A DNA stretch of 64,000 nucleotides from Virgibacillus sp. MSP4-1 (GCF_010092505.1 NZ_CP048021.1:1798001-1862000); one strand, 5' to 3'; shown: positions 38,169 to 48,489, counted from the stretch's first letter. The notes: a model not told the origin generated them from the letters alone. Numbers and translations are program-made.

Positions 38169-38834
38169 TTATCGTTTATCAATTTTTTTAGATAGGATAT
38201 CTCCTGCAAATTGGAAAATAAACACAATAATGACAATAAGTACAGTACATGCAAACACAACATCAAAATCCCAGGCCTGGAACCCTTTCCGGTAAGCTAA
38301 GTCTCCTAAACCACCGGCACCGATAGCTCCTGCCATGGCTGTAAAGCTAATTAAATTAATAGCTGTTACCGTTAAGCCTGAAATTAAAGCGGGCATAGAT
38401 TCCGGCAGAAGAACCTTAAATACGATATGTCTCGTTTTAGCCCCCATTGCTCTTGCTGCTTCAATGACCCCCTTATCCACCTCCTTAAGTGCAATTTCCA
38501 CTAGCCTTGCATAAAATGGTGCTGCCCCTATGATAAGGGCTGGTAAAGCTGCCTTTGGTCCTCGGATTGTTCCCATCAGCCAATCTGTAAAAGGGAACAA
38601 GAGGAGGATCAATATAATGAACGGTATCGCACGAAAGACATTCACAATAGTAGCTGTAATAAAATTTAAACTTCTGTTAAGTATGCCCTTGCGATCCGTC
38701 ATAAACAGTAATAATCCAAGTAAAATTCCGAGAATCAATGTTCCAAGGACTGATATCCCTGTCATATAAAGGGTTTCATTTGTCGCGACTTTCAAATCTT
38801 CCATAACAACATTCGGAAACAATTCTCTAAGCAT
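38169..38834 (-). CDS. metP: Methionine ABC transporter permease MetP
   Basis: 221-residue permease with five predicted helices and the EAA loop EAARAMGAKTRHIVFKVLLPE near residue 133, typical of MetI/MetP. Overlaps metN by 8 nt and precedes metQ by 14 nt. Confidence 0.94.
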   Translation of the reverse strand: MLRELFPNVVMEDLKVATNETLYMTGISVLGTLILGILLGLLLFMTDRKGILNRSLNFITATIVNVFRAIPFIILILLLFPFTDWLMGTIRGPKAALPALIIGAAPFYARLVEIALKEVDKGVIEAARAMGAKTRHIVFKVLLPESMPALISGLTVTAINLISFTAMAGAIGAGGLGDLAYRKGFQAWDFDVVFACTVLIVIIVFIFQFAGDILSKKIDKR

Positions 38835-39855
38835 TCTCTTCTACCTCCAGTTCTACCGAGGTTTGCTGTATATATTTCATGGCTTCATCAACCACTTCTT
38901 CTTTTCCATCCATGTGAACATACAAAGTACCATAGGCTCCATCTTTAGTCTGTGTAATATTCCCTTGTAAAATATTGATTTCAACATTAAACGTTTTTAC
39001 GAGTTTACTGATTAAAGCCTGATTTGCTGTTTCCCCAACAAAGTGGAGACGGAGAACTTTGCCGGATTCATAATTCTTCACGAAATAATGAATGGGACTT
39101 TGCTCCTCCTGTTCGCCCATCACCTGTTGGACAAAACGGCGAGTGGTCTTCTCTTTCGGATGCATAAAGACCTCCAGAACCTCACCCTGCTCTATGACTT
39201 TTCCATTATCCATAACAGCAACCTGCTGACAAATCTTTTTAATGACATGCATTTCGTGTGTGATGACAATAATGGTTAGTCCAAGCTTTTGATTAATGCT
39301 CACGAGCAAATCCAGAATATCATCGGTTGTTTGCGGATCCAGCGCAGAAGTTGCTTCGTCACATAAAAGAACTTTTGGATCATTGGCAAGGGCTCTTGCA
39401 ATTCCCACTCTTTGCTTCTGCCCGCCACTTAACTGTGAAGGGTAGTAATCTTCTCTGCCTGCAAGACCAACAAGCTCAATTAGCTCCTGAACCTTACTTT
39501 TTCGCTGTTCCTTTGGTATTCCGGCAATTTCAAGCGGAAAGGCGATGTTGTCAAATACGGTTCTGGACCAAAGGAGATTGAAATGCTGAAAAATCATTCC
39601 AATTTTTTGTCTTTCCTTCCGTAATTCTTTGTTACTTAAATTTGTCATGTCCTTTTCATTCATGATGATTTTGCCGTCCGTCGGTTCTTCCAGACGGTTT
39701 AACAAACGGATAAATGTACTTTTACCGGCACCACTATAGCCAATGACACCAAAGATTTCTCCCTGATTGATCGAAAGGTCTATGTGATCAACGGCGGTTA
39801 CATCATCTCTGTTTTTACTTTTATATATCTTTGAAAGGTTTTTAATGGAAATCAT
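38827..39855 (-). CDS. metN: Methionine ABC transporter ATPase MetN
   Basis: 342-residue ATPase. Walker A is GYSGAGKST near residue 40, signature LSGGQKQRVGIARAL near 142, Walker B VLLCDEATSALDP near 163. The C-terminal NIL regulatory domain (about 260-340) is where methionine inhibits transport in homologues. First gene behind two SAM riboswitches; GAGGGTG precedes the ATG. Confidence 0.95.
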   Translation of the reverse strand: MISIKNLSKIYKSKNRDDVTAVDHIDLSINQGEIFGVIGYSGAGKSTFIRLLNRLEEPTDGKIIMNEKDMTNLSNKELRKERQKIGMIFQHFNLLWSRTVFDNIAFPLEIAGIPKEQRKSKVQELIELVGLAGREDYYPSQLSGGQKQRVGIARALANDPKVLLCDEATSALDPQTTDDILDLLVSINQKLGLTIIVITHEMHVIKKICQQVAVMDNGKVIEQGEVLEVFMHPKEKTTRRFVQQVMGEQEEQSPIHYFVKNYESGKVLRLHFVGETANQALISKLVKTFNVEINILQGNITQTKDGAYGTLYVHMDGKEEVVDEAMKYIQQTSVELEVEENA

Positions 39856-39899
39856 TCTTATTCACCCTCTTCATAATTGCAATATAATTATTATAAGAC

Positions 39900-40072
39900 A
39901 AAAAGCTTTTCCGTTCACAAGAGAACAGAAAAGCCTTAAAATCTTCTGTTCTCTTATCTGTCAAAGCTATACGCTTCGCAGGAATTGGCACCTTGTCAAA
40001 CAAAACCTATTTGTCTGATGGTTGCCGGGCTTCATCAGGCCAGTCCCTCCGCCACTCGTGATAAGAGATCTA
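39900..40072 (-). ncRNA. SAM-I riboswitch (S-box) no. 2, proximal to metN
   Basis: The aptamer (about 40072-39953) contains CTTATCACGAGTGGCGGAGG, GACTGGCC, GAAGCCCGGCAACC, AAGGTGCCAATTCC and TTTGACAGATAAG, the S-box core. Its terminator GGCTTTTCTGTTC / GAACGGAAAAGC ends in T-run near 39902. S-adenosylmethionine should switch metNPQ off. Confidence 0.92.
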
Positions 40073-40087
40073 TTTACTTATTCAATT

Positions 40088-40268
40088 AAAAATCCCTCTT
40101 CCATAAGAAGAGGGATAAACACAGACCGATTATCTCTCTTCTTATCTATCAAAGTCAGCACACTAACTTTGAAGGATTTGGCACCGTTTCAAATCATACA
40201 CATTGAATGACTTGAAGGTTGCCGGGCTTCACAGGGCCAGTCCCTCCACCTCTCTTGATAAGACGAGA
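40088..40268 (-). ncRNA. SAM-I riboswitch (S-box) no. 1, distal
   Basis: A second complete S-box: CTTATCAAGAGAGGTGGAGG, GACTGGCC, GAAGCCCGGCAACC, GGTGCCAAATCC, TTTGATAGATAAG. It has its own terminator ATCCCTCTTC / GAAGAGGGAT (about 40113-40094) followed by TTTTTAATT. It lies upstream of the other S-box on the same transcript. Confidence 0.92.
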
Positions 40269-40293
40269 TTCATATTTTTATTGAATAATTGAT

Positions 40294-40323
40294 ATATTAG
40301 CATAGTCTGTTAGAACCAGTCAA
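40294..40323 (-). promoter_or_regulatory. Sigma-A promoter of the tandem S-box metNPQ transcript
   Basis: TTGACT (40323-40318), 18 nt, TAATAT (40299-40294), about 30 nt upstream of the first aptamer. Confidence 0.7.
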
Positions 40324-40388
40324 CAGGTTTCACTGAATATCTTTTATTTCTTTACGCAATTATTTCCCGGGAAATCTGACATATGCTG

Positions 40389-40709
40389 TCATCCTTTGTC
40401 AGCTGAATAAGTAAGCAGCTTCTCATACATAAATGGGACAGAATGAAAGGCATACGTTTTATCCAAAATATGTCCTTCCTGTATTATAGCCAGACATGGA
40501 ACACTCTCAATTTGATAGTTCTGCATAAAATCAGGAAACAGCGAGGCGTTCATCGTATGAAAGTTTGGGAGATTCTCTATATTCTCCAGCGTCTCCAGCA
40601 TTTTCCCCGCTACTTTACACGTCCCGCAAAATGGTGTGTATAGGAAAATAAATTGCTTATATTGACTTTCCAGAATAATGGACAAGTCTTTTTCGTTAAT
40701 TTCCTGCAT
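40389..40709 (-). CDS. yusE: Thioredoxin-like protein YusE
   Basis: 106-residue thioredoxin fold with active site TPFCGTCKVAG near residue 25 and the cis-Pro segment ESVPCLAII near 71. Length equals B. subtilis YusE. Start taken at the second ATG (40709), 10 nt after AAAGGGG; the ATG at 40718 is adjacent to that site. Overlaps yusF. Confidence 0.88.
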   Translation of the reverse strand: MQEINEKDLSIILESQYKQFIFLYTPFCGTCKVAGKMLETLENIENLPNFHTMNASLFPDFMQNYQIESVPCLAIIQEGHILDKTYAFHSVPFMYEKLLTYSADKG

Positions 40710-41070
40710 GATAACCATACCCCTTTAAAAAATCCGTGTGTACTTTAAGGTTTGCGGATGCTAAGACAGAGGCTAATTCATGATTCGGGGTTGTTTCTAC
40801 TTCCCGAAAAGAACGATCAACATATAAATGAATAGCATGGGAGAGCTCTTGTCTGAGTTGATTTCTGAGCTTGCGTCCAGGATCGTCAGCATCCACTAAA
40901 ATATAAACTTCCTTGTCATTCAGGAAGTGTTCGTCTACAAGAGCTTCCAACCGACCCATGCTTATCGTACCATTTGTGTAAAGAATCTGTAGAGGCTCAT
41001 TGATAATTTTCTTTACTTTTTTATAATCAGAGCGTCCTTCGACAATGATTACTTTCTCTACCTCGATCAT
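40696..41070 (-). CDS. yusF: Toprim-domain protein YusF
   Basis: 124-residue single Toprim domain: catalytic Glu in IIVEGRSDYKKV near residue 10 and the DxD in YILVDADDPGRK near 60. Resembles small RNase M5-like Toprim proteins; the substrate is unknown. ATG 41070 follows GGTGAT. It overlaps the start of yusE, so they are co-translated. Confidence 0.85.
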   Translation of the reverse strand: MIEVEKVIIVEGRSDYKKVKKIINEPLQILYTNGTISMGRLEALVDEHFLNDKEVYILVDADDPGRKLRNQLRQELSHAIHLYVDRSFREVETTPNHELASVLASANLKVHTDFLKGYGYHAGN

Positions 41071-41217
41071 AACAATCACCACGACATTAGTTATGTTATT
41101 CTTAATCTTATAGACAGGAAAAATGATATGGCTCTTACGGCCCTCCTTACCCACGCTTCGTTTCATTAGATTACCCTTACGCTTTAAAGTGTGGGATTAC
41201 AAGCGGTTAATGCGTAA

Positions 41218-41247
41218 TAAAAAGGCAGCGTGTGCACACTGCCTGTC
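41218..41247 (-). terminator. gcvH terminator
   Basis: AGGCAGTGTG / CACGCTGCCT stem on the minus strand followed by TTTTTATT. Confidence 0.7.
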
Positions 41248-41262
41248 TCTTTAAATCATATA

Positions 41263-41649
41263 TTATTCTTCTTCGTTGACCATTTTTTCATACGCTTCTG
41301 CGGACATTAGCTGGTCTAACTTTGGTTCTCCTTCCGGTTCAATGACAATCATCCACGCTTTTTCATATGGAGATTCGTTTACAAATTCCGGGCTATCATC
41401 TAATTCTTCATTAACCTCAACCACTTTTCCTCCTACCGGGGCATACAGCTCGGAAACGGTCTTTACAGATTCAACACTTCCGAATGGTTCATCAGCCTCT
41501 ACTTCATCCCCCACTTCAGGAAGTTCCACAAATACGACATCTCCTAATTCAGATTGAGCAAATTCCGTGATTCCTATACGAAGTTTATTCCCTTCCACTT
41601 TTACCCATTCATGTTCTTCTGAGTAGTATAAATCCTTTGGTAAACTCAT
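41263..41649 (-). CDS. gcvH: Glycine cleavage system H protein
   Basis: 128-residue lipoyl carrier of the glycine cleavage system, and in Bacilli also a relay for lipoate to other enzymes. The lipoylated lysine lies in [17 protein letters not shown] near residue 63. The N-terminus [14 protein letters not shown] is typical. Located between yusF and yusI as in B. subtilis. Confidence 0.96.
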   Translation of the reverse strand: MSLPKDLYYSEEHEWVKVEGNKLRIGITEFAQSELGDVVFVELPEVGDEVEADEPFGSVESVKTVSELYAPVGGKVVEVNEELDDSPEFVNESPYEKAWMIVIEPEGEPKLDQLMSAEAYEKMVNEEE

Positions 41650-41675
41650 TCTATTCCCTCCAATTTATTCCTATA

Positions 41676-42035
41676 TTATGAATGCCATGCTTGTTCGAAT
41701 GAATCTTCTTTAAAACCTACTGTAACCCGATCACCATCTGTAACAATTGGCCTTTTAATGAGCATTCCATCTGATGCCAGCCAATCCATCATTTCTTCAC
41801 TCGAAGCCTCTTTTATCTTATCTTTTAAACCAAGTTCACGATATTTTTTCCCACTCGTATTAAAGAATTTCTTAGCAGGAAGACCGCTTTTCTCGATAAG
41901 AGATGCAAGCTCCTCTTTTGATGGTGGATTGTCGACGATATGTATGGATTCATAATCAACCTTATGTTCGTCCAGCCACTTAAGAGCCTTTTTACAAGTC
42001 CCGCATTTCGGATACTGATATACTTTTAAGGACAT
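41676..42035 (-). CDS. yusI: ArsC/Spx-family protein YusI
   Basis: 119-residue ArsC-fold protein with N-terminal CGTC (YQYPKCGTCKKALKWL) and RPIVTDG near residue 94. It lacks the full arsenate-reductase triad and resembles the Spx/MgsR/YusI group, so a redox or regulatory role is more likely than arsenate reduction. Confidence 0.87.
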   Translation of the reverse strand: MSLKVYQYPKCGTCKKALKWLDEHKVDYESIHIVDNPPSKEELASLIEKSGLPAKKFFNTSGKKYRELGLKDKIKEASSEEMMDWLASDGMLIKRPIVTDGDRVTVGFKEDSFEQAWHS

Positions 42036-42159
42036 CGTTTTACCCCCTCCAGCTCAATTATCAACATTTTAACATATTCCTGCTCCCATTATCACCTTTC
42101 ATGAATCAAAAGGAAGAGCCCCCCGTTTGTCCAAGTCCAATGCCAGAGATCTAACAAAA

Positions 42160-42194
42160 AACAGACCCTTTACTTTCAGGGTAAAGGGTCCGTT
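42160..42194 (-). terminator. fadE terminator
   Basis: GGACCCTTTACC / AGTAAAGGGTC stem on the minus strand followed by TGTTTTTTG. Confidence 0.8.
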
Positions 42195-42211
42195 AATCAG
42201 TCAAACAAAGC

Positions 42212-43996
42212 TTATACAGTATACTTCTCTTCATTAATGGCTGTTTCTGCAATTTCACGTTTTTTTGCAATGACATTCGTAGGGTCATGACGGGTAAGCT
42301 TTCTTAAGGCAGATAGCATCATACGCAGCTGATCCCCTGTTTCACTGGCTACTAATGTTTCTTTTGCATGAGCTTCAATACGGTTAAATGCTTCCTGAGC
42401 AAATACCTGTGTATAGAGAAGCTTTTGCTTATTTTGTTCTTCTCCTGTATTATTAATCGCTTTTTCCGTACGTAAAATGGCTGATTCCATATTATAAATT
42501 TCAGCAGCCATATTTGCAATATTAGCAAGTATCTCCTGCTCATTTTCGAGTTTCTCGCCATACTTCTGGGCTGCAACACCCGCTGCAAGCAAGCCTATTT
42601 TCTTAGCATTCGTTAATAGATATTTTTCCTGTTCAAGTGTTTCATCACCTACTTGCTCCGGCATCATCATCATCATTTCTTCTTGAAGGGCGGTTGCTTT
42701 TTGTAATAGTGGAAGTTCGCCTTTCATCGCTTTCTTCAATAATGTGCCTGGAACAATCAGACGATTAATTTCATTTGTACCTTCAAAAATACGGTTTATA
42801 CGAGAATCACGATAGGCACGTTCAACTTCATATTCCTGCATAAATCCATAACCACCATGAATCTGTACCGCTTCATCCACCACATAATCAAGTAATTCTG
42901 TTGCACTATACTTGGTCATGGAACATTCAATGGCATATTCAGCTATGCTTTTCGCAACTTCTCCACCATCATTTAATTCTTCCTGTGAAAGATTTCCTAA
43001 GCGCTGTTCAAACAGACCGACTGTGCGATAAACAGCACTCTCGTTCGCATAAATTTCGGAAGCCATTGTACCGAACTTTTCCTTTGTCAGTGAAAAGCCT
43101 GAAATTGGTGTCTTAAATTGTTTACGCTCATTCGCATATTTCACCGCAACTTCAAAGGCACGCTTGGATCCACCTACACCTCCTATAGCCAGCTTATAAC
43201 GACCAACGTTCAGGATGTTAAAGGCAATCACATGTCCGCGTCCAATTTCACCAAGTACATTTTCCACTGGAACTTCTGCATCCTCTAAAATGAGTGTACG
43301 GGTAGAAGAAGATTTGATGCCCATCTTCTTCTCCTCTGGTCCAGTGGACACACCTGGGAATTCTCTTTCAACAATAAATGCAGTGAACTTATCCCCATCA
43401 ATTTTTGCATAGACAACAAAAACATCAGCAAATGCAGAGTTGGTAATCCATTGTTTTTCCCCATTCAGGATATAGTGTGTACCGGCTTCATTCAATTTTG
43501 CGGTTGTTTTTGCTCCAAGGGCGTCTGAACCTGAGCCTGGCTCTGTTAGCGCATAGGCGGCCAGTTTTTCACCAGTTGCCAGGTCCGGAAGATATGTTTT
43601 CTTTTGCTCATCATTACCAAAGAATACGATCGGAAGAGAACCAATTCCTACGTGTCCGCCGTGGGAAATCGAGAAACCGCCTGCACGAGACATCTTTTCC
43701 GTAATGAGGGAGGAACTGATTTTATCCAGTCCAAGCCCTCCATACTCCTCGGGTACATCAGCCCCCAGCAGACCGAGCTCTCCTGCCTGTTTTAATAGTT
43801 TTACAGAAACATCAAATTCATGGTTTTCAAGCTGATCAATTTTCGGTACAACTTCGCCCTCAACGAAATCCTCGGTTGTTTTAGCAATCATATGATGTTC
43901 TTCAGAGAAATCCTCTGGAGTAATAATATCCTCACCAGCTAAATCCTCGACTAAAAAACCTCCACCTTTAATTAACTTATCCTTTGTTTCACTCAT
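42212..43996 (-). CDS. fadE: Acyl-CoA dehydrogenase FadE
   Basis: 594-residue long-form acyl-CoA dehydrogenase, first oxidation step of fatty acid beta-oxidation. Motifs: [17 protein letters not shown] near residue 145, [13 protein letters not shown] near 185, and the FAD-binding [21 protein letters not shown] near 372 followed by [15 protein letters not shown]. The C-terminal extension of about 170 residues is the YusJ/VLCAD-like domain. Last gene of fadN-fadA-fadE. Confidence 0.95.
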   Translation of the reverse strand: MSETKDKLIKGGGFLVEDLAGEDIITPEDFSEEHHMIAKTTEDFVEGEVVPKIDQLENHEFDVSVKLLKQAGELGLLGADVPEEYGGLGLDKISSSLITEKMSRAGGFSISHGGHVGIGSLPIVFFGNDEQKKTYLPDLATGEKLAAYALTEPGSGSDALGAKTTAKLNEAGTHYILNGEKQWITNSAFADVFVVYAKIDGDKFTAFIVEREFPGVSTGPEEKKMGIKSSSTRTLILEDAEVPVENVLGEIGRGHVIAFNILNVGRYKLAIGGVGGSKRAFEVAVKYANERKQFKTPISGFSLTKEKFGTMASEIYANESAVYRTVGLFEQRLGNLSQEELNDGGEVAKSIAEYAIECSMTKYSATELLDYVVDEAVQIHGGYGFMQEYEVERAYRDSRINRIFEGTNEINRLIVPGTLLKKAMKGELPLLQKATALQEEMMMMMPEQVGDETLEQEKYLLTNAKKIGLLAAGVAAQKYGEKLENEQEILANIANMAAEIYNMESAILRTEKAINNTGEEQNKQKLLYTQVFAQEAFNRIEAHAKETLVASETGDQLRMMLSALRKLTRHDPTNVIAKKREIAETAINEEKYTV

Positions 43997-44011
43997 GTTA
44001 TTTCCTCCCCA

Positions 44012-45187
44012 TTATAAAAGTTCAATGACACCAGCAGCTCCCATACCGCCGCCGATACACATCGTAACAACACCAAATTGCTCGTTTCTGCGCTTCATTT
44101 CATGGATTAAAGATAAAGTAAGCTTTGTACCGGTGCATCCAAGCGGGTGCCCAAGAGCAATCGCTCCACCATTCACATTCACTTTCTCTTCATCCAAACC
44201 AAGCTCTCTGATTACACGAAGAGATTGAGAAGCAAAGGCCTCATTTAACTCGAACAGGCCTATATCTGACAGACTTAGTCCGGCAATGTCCAATGCCTTA
44301 GGAACTGCCTTTATCGGGCCGACACCCATAATTTCCGGTTCCACACCTGCAACGGCGAAGGAATGGAACTTAGCCAGAGGTTCCAGGCCTTCTGAGTTTG
44401 CCTTTTCACGATCCATAACCAGTACACTTGCTGCACCATCACTCATTTGTGATGAGTTTCCGGCCGTTACACTTCCATTAATGGAAAAGGCAGGCTTCAG
44501 CTTCCTGAGGACCTCCGGAGTGGTTCCCGGACGTACGCCTTCATCCTGTTTTAGCGTGAATGATTTTTCCTGAACTTTGTTGTCATCTCCCAGTTGACGA
44601 ACAGTTACGTCTACCGGAATCGTTTCTTCAGCAAATTTACCTTCCTGAAGAGCCTTTGCTGCTCTTTCATGACTCCTTGCGGCGAAAGCATCCTGATCTT
44701 CACGGGAGATATCAAAACGCTTTGCCACTTCCTCTGCTGTGTGTCCCATTGACATATAGTAGCCGGGTGCATTTTCTACCAATTCAAGGTTTGGTTTAAT
44801 GACATGCCCTCCCATTGGGATAAGACTCATCGATTCAGCACCACCAGCAAGAACGGTATCACTGTGACCGAGCATAATCCGTTCTGCTGCATAGGCAATA
44901 CTTTGAAGTCCTGAAGAACAATAACGATTAATGGTTATTCCAGGTGTATCAATGGATAAACCGGCAAGCCCCGCAATATTGCGCGCCATGTTCATCCCTT
45001 GTTCAGCTTCAGGCATTGCACATCCAATGACGACATCATCTATATTGCCCTCATAGTTATTTGCACGCTTTAATGTTTCCTTTACAGTAAGCGCTGCAAG
45101 GTCGTCAGGGCGTGTATTGGCAAGCGAACCCTTTTTTGCTCTTCCAACAGGTGTACGGGCACCTGAAACAATTACAGCTTCCTTCAC
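44012..45187 (-). CDS. fadA: Acetyl-CoA acyltransferase (thiolase) FadA
   Basis: 391-residue thiolase performing the last step of beta-oxidation. Nucleophile Cys is in [13 protein letters not shown] near residue 91, His in [17 protein letters not shown] near 345, second Cys in [13 protein letters not shown] near 378. The start is GTG (45187) behind GAGGGGG. Confidence 0.95.
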   Translation of the reverse strand: MKEAVIVSGARTPVGRAKKGSLANTRPDDLAALTVKETLKRANNYEGNIDDVVIGCAMPEAEQGMNMARNIAGLAGLSIDTPGITINRYCSSGLQSIAYAAERIMLGHSDTVLAGGAESMSLIPMGGHVIKPNLELVENAPGYYMSMGHTAEEVAKRFDISREDQDAFAARSHERAAKALQEGKFAEETIPVDVTVRQLGDDNKVQEKSFTLKQDEGVRPGTTPEVLRKLKPAFSINGSVTAGNSSQMSDGAASVLVMDREKANSEGLEPLAKFHSFAVAGVEPEIMGVGPIKAVPKALDIAGLSLSDIGLFELNEAFASQSLRVIRELGLDEEKVNVNGGAIALGHPLGCTGTKLTLSLIHEMKRRNEQFGVVTMCIGGGMGAAGVIELL

Positions 45188-45226
45188 ATTTCTTCCCCCT
45201 CTGCTTATTGGAGTTATTTCAACTAA

Positions 45227-47626
45227 TTAATTACGAAGCGGCTTTCCTTTTAAAAGCATATGCTGCATACGCTCCTGAGTCTTTGGCTCTCCTATTAAAC
45301 TAAGAAACGCTTCACGCTCTAAATCCAGAAAATAATCCTCATCTACCAGTGTTCCTTGTTTTAATCTGCCACCTGCTAAGACGAATGCCAGTTTTTCAGC
45401 AATCTTCAGGTCGTAATCAGACGCATATCCACCGACGTTCAGCTGTTTGGCACCGAGCAACATGGCTGCATATCCTGCTTCACCCACTACCGGTACTTGA
45501 TCTCGCTTAGGAGCTTGATAACCGGCTTTATCCAGTGACAGAACATTTTGTTTCGCATCATAAATTAAATGATCCGGGTTGTGACTGATTGCATCCTTAC
45601 CGTTTAAAATCCCGTTCTCTTTTGCTTCCTCTGCAGATGTTGACACCTTGGCCATCGCAATCTTTTCAAATACATCATTGGCGACTTTTTGCAAGTCAAA
45701 GTCTACACCCTCAGGAAGTCCTTTTAATTCCTTAATATAATATTCTTTGTTTCCGCCTCCACCTGGGATAAGACCTACACCGACTTCTACAAGACCCATG
45801 TAGGATTCAGGAGATGCCTGAATGGAGCTAGCCGGAAGACATACCTCTGTACCTCCACCAAGTGTCATTCCAAAAGGAGCGGCTACAACAGGCTTTTCAT
45901 TGTATTTGATATTCATCATGGCCTGCTGGAATTGCTTAATAATCATTCCTAATTCCATGAAATTATAGTCCTGAGCTTCCATCAACATCATGCCTAAGTT
46001 AGCACCTACACAGAAGTTCTTGCCCTGGTTACCAATAACGAGTCCACGGTAATTTTGGTTCACTTCTTCAAGGGCTTTTTTGATCATCTGAATCGTATCC
46101 AAACCAATGGCATTGCTCTGTGAATGGAATTCCAGCAAGGCTACATCATCACCAAGATCTATCAAACTGGCTCCACTATTTTTCTTAATGACACCTGCCT
46201 GATCTTTGTGTAATTTCAAATTTATTTCCTTTTCATTTACTTGTTTTTCTTTGTATTCACCCTGATCGTAATAATAGACTTTTCCATTTTCGGTTTTGTA
46301 GAAAGATTCATAGCCTTTGTTCAGCATGTCTTCTACCCATTGTGGAACAGATTCTCCCTCTTCCTTCATACGTTCAATAGATTTCCTTACACCAATTCCA
46401 TCCCACATTTCAAATGGGCCGAGCTCCCAGCCGAAGCCCCATTTCATCGCATCATCAATGGCAGTAATATCATCGGCAATTTCACCCAGAAGTTCTGCTG
46501 AATAGATAAGCGCCGGCTTAGAGATAGACCAGACTAAGTCTCCGGCACGATCTCCCTTAGCGGAAACAAGCGCTTTCAATTTACGCTTTGGACCTTTTTC
46601 CTGTTTAGCTGCCTCTGTAGCAGAGGTCTTCAACTTCTTACGGTCTTCATACTCTAACGTTTCCGGATTCAGCTCATAAATAACGCTTCCATCTTTTCCT
46701 TTTTTCTTAAAAAAGAATCCCTGGCCTGACTTTGCACCCAGCCATCCTTTTTCAAGCATCTGATTCATAAATTCCGGAACGGCAAATACCTGCTTTTCCT
46801 CTCCCTCAACCTGGTCATAAACGTTTTTGGCTACGTGGGCAAAGGTATCCAGACCGACAACATCCAATGTACGGAAGGTCGCACTTTTTGGACGTCCAAT
46901 TAAAGGGCCTGTAACAGAATCAACCTCTCCGACACTGAATCCGCCTTTTTGCATTTCCCGAACGGTAACCAATAACCCGTAAGTACCGATACGATTGGCA
47001 ATAAAGTTTGGTGTGTCCTTCGCTTCTACTACACCTTTTCCAAGAACATCTTCTCCAAACTCTTTCATAAAGGATAATACATCCGGGTCTGTTTCCTTAT
47101 TTGGAATGACTTCTAAAAGCTTTAAGTAACGTGGCGGATTGAAAAAGTGTGTACCCAGGAAGTGCTTTTTAAAGCTATCAGATCGACCTTCAGCCATACC
47201 TTCAATAGATATTCCTGACGTGTTTGAGCTGACAATGGCTCCTTCTTTCCTATATTGCTCTACCTGCTCAAATACCTTTTTCTTAATATCAAGATTTTCA
47301 ACAACAACCTCAATAATCCAGTCCACTTCCTGAAGTCTTTGCATGTCATCTTCCATGTTTCCGGTTTCAATAAGATCAAGACTCTTCTTACTGGTAATCG
47401 GTGATGGCTTCTGCTTTTTCAACTGCTGTTTACTCTGATTACTCATACGATTTCTTACTTTAGGGTCCTCAAGGGATAATCCCTTCTTCTTTTCATCGTC
47501 AGTCAGTTCTCGAGGTACAATATCAAGCATTAATACAGGAATCCCTAAATTCGCCAAGTGTGCAGCAATTCCGGACCCCATCACTCCTGATCCTAAAACA
47601 GCTGCGCGCTTGATTGATCGCTCCAT
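45227..47626 (-). CDS. fadN: FadN: 3-hydroxyacyl-CoA dehydrogenase / enoyl-CoA hydratase fusion
   Basis: 799-residue bifunctional enzyme. The N-terminal NAD-binding domain starts AAVLGSGVMGSGIAAHLA at residue 8, with the dehydrogenase His motif in GTHFFNPPRYLKLLE near 155. The C-terminal third is a crotonase-fold hydratase with the oxyanion loops GNQGKNFCVGANLG and AAPFGMTLGGGTE. First gene of fadN-fadA-fadE, under a FadR operator. ATG 47626 follows GGGGGAAA; the longer frame runs through the operator. Confidence 0.95.
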   Translation of the reverse strand: MERSIKRAAVLGSGVMGSGIAAHLANLGIPVLMLDIVPRELTDDEKKKGLSLEDPKVRNRMSNQSKQQLKKQKPSPITSKKSLDLIETGNMEDDMQRLQEVDWIIEVVVENLDIKKKVFEQVEQYRKEGAIVSSNTSGISIEGMAEGRSDSFKKHFLGTHFFNPPRYLKLLEVIPNKETDPDVLSFMKEFGEDVLGKGVVEAKDTPNFIANRIGTYGLLVTVREMQKGGFSVGEVDSVTGPLIGRPKSATFRTLDVVGLDTFAHVAKNVYDQVEGEEKQVFAVPEFMNQMLEKGWLGAKSGQGFFFKKKGKDGSVIYELNPETLEYEDRKKLKTSATEAAKQEKGPKRKLKALVSAKGDRAGDLVWSISKPALIYSAELLGEIADDITAIDDAMKWGFGWELGPFEMWDGIGVRKSIERMKEEGESVPQWVEDMLNKGYESFYKTENGKVYYYDQGEYKEKQVNEKEINLKLHKDQAGVIKKNSGASLIDLGDDVALLEFHSQSNAIGLDTIQMIKKALEEVNQNYRGLVIGNQGKNFCVGANLGMMLMEAQDYNFMELGMIIKQFQQAMMNIKYNEKPVVAAPFGMTLGGGTEVCLPASSIQASPESYMGLVEVGVGLIPGGGGNKEYYIKELKGLPEGVDFDLQKVANDVFEKIAMAKVSTSAEEAKENGILNGKDAISHNPDHLIYDAKQNVLSLDKAGYQAPKRDQVPVVGEAGYAAMLLGAKQLNVGGYASDYDLKIAEKLAFVLAGGRLKQGTLVDEDYFLDLEREAFLSLIGEPKTQERMQHMLLKGKPLRN

Positions 47627-47646
47627 GCTATTTCCCCCTATCCCTT

Positions 47647-47664
47647 TGAATGAATACTCATTCA
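47647..47664. promoter_or_regulatory. FadR operator of the fad operon
   Basis: TGAATGAATACTCATTCA is a perfect palindromic match to the B. subtilis FadR (YsiA) consensus. It lies between promoter and ribosome site, so repressor would block elongation or initiation until long-chain acyl-CoA releases it. Confidence 0.92.
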
Positions 47665-47712
47665 TTTTTGTGCGAAAAAAATTAGATAGTTCCCTATCCA
47701 AGTCTTAATTTA

Positions 47713-47741
47713 ACTATAAAATATATTCAGACTTTTCGCAA
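47713..47741 (-). promoter_or_regulatory. Sigma-A promoter of fadN-fadA-fadE
   Basis: TTGCGA (47741-47736), 17 nt, TATAGT (47718-47713). Confidence 0.6.
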
Positions 47742-47807
47742 CGGTTTTTTCTCAAAAATATGTGACATGCTAAAAAATGGGACATTATTAAAAGGAGGCT
47801 GTTAAAA

Positions 47808-48077
47808 ATGACTCAGGAACAGCAAAACAATCAATTTCAGCAAACCAATCCCATGCCGGCACCGCCAAATATGATCAGTACCAAAGATCAGTCCTACTTA
47901 TCAGATATGCTTTCATGGAATCTGCTTGCAAGTAAAAAAGCACATTTCTTTGCTCAGCAGTGTCAGAATCAGGAAGTAAAAACCGCATTGGAATCCGCTG
48001 GTGAGATGCATCAGCGCCATTATGAGAAAATCCTGCAGTATTTAAATCAGAATCCCAGTCCTCAGGTAAATCATTAA
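47808..48077 (+). CDS. CotF-type spore coat protein (YusN-like)
   Basis: 89 residues with a Gln/Asn-rich N-terminus (TQEQQNNQFQQTNPMPAPP), then a ferritin-like helical CotF core: STKDQSYLSDMLSWNLLASKK, with a second helix around EMHQRHYEKILQYL. AAAGGAGG precedes ATG 47808. Such proteins form part of the spore coat. Position right after fadN equals yusN of B. subtilis. Followed by a second coat gene. Confidence 0.82.
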   Translation: MTQEQQNNQFQQTNPMPAPPNMISTKDQSYLSDMLSWNLLASKKAHFFAQQCQNQEVKTALESAGEMHQRHYEKILQYLNQNPSPQVNH

Positions 48078-48104
48078 ACATGAAAGATAGAAAGGGTGAA
48101 TGAT

Positions 48105-48488
48105 ATGACAAATGAAGATCAATTAAAACAGCAGGCTCAGCGGAACATGCAGATGCAAAATCTACAACAGAGTCAAACCATTTCCAATCAGGAAACCCAA
48201 GTCCCAAAGACTCCTCAAATGAACGAACGTGATTTTGTTAATGATATGCTTGCTACAGAAAAGTATATGACAGCATCCTATACCACAGCTATGAACGAGG
48301 TCAGTAATCAGCAGCTATATCAGGATGTTTCATTAATTTTTAAAGAGACCCAGGACTGCCAGCGCAACCTGTTCGATCTTATGTTTAAAAATGGCTGGTA
48401 TAGCCTGGAAGTTGCCGACCAGCAAAAGATGCAGCAAAGCTATCAGCAATTCGCCGGTTATAAAAATCAGTTGCCTTATTTGCAGTGA
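48105..48488 (+). CDS. CotF-family spore coat protein
   Basis: 127 residues. The Gln-rich N-terminus (MTNEDQLKQQAQRNMQMQN) is followed by the CotF domain: NERDFVNDMLATEKYMTASY near residue 50 and a second helix pair with VSLIFKETQDCQRNLFDLMF near 83. ATG 48105 has AAAGGG 8 nt upstream; GTG 48096 overlaps that site. Probably co-transcribed with the preceding coat gene. A family B repeat begins two bases after the stop. Confidence 0.85.
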   Translation: MTNEDQLKQQAQRNMQMQNLQQSQTISNQETQVPKTPQMNERDFVNDMLATEKYMTASYTTAMNEVSNQQLYQDVSLIFKETQDCQRNLFDLMFKNGWYSLEVADQQKMQQSYQQFAGYKNQLPYLQ

Positions 48489-48489
48489 A

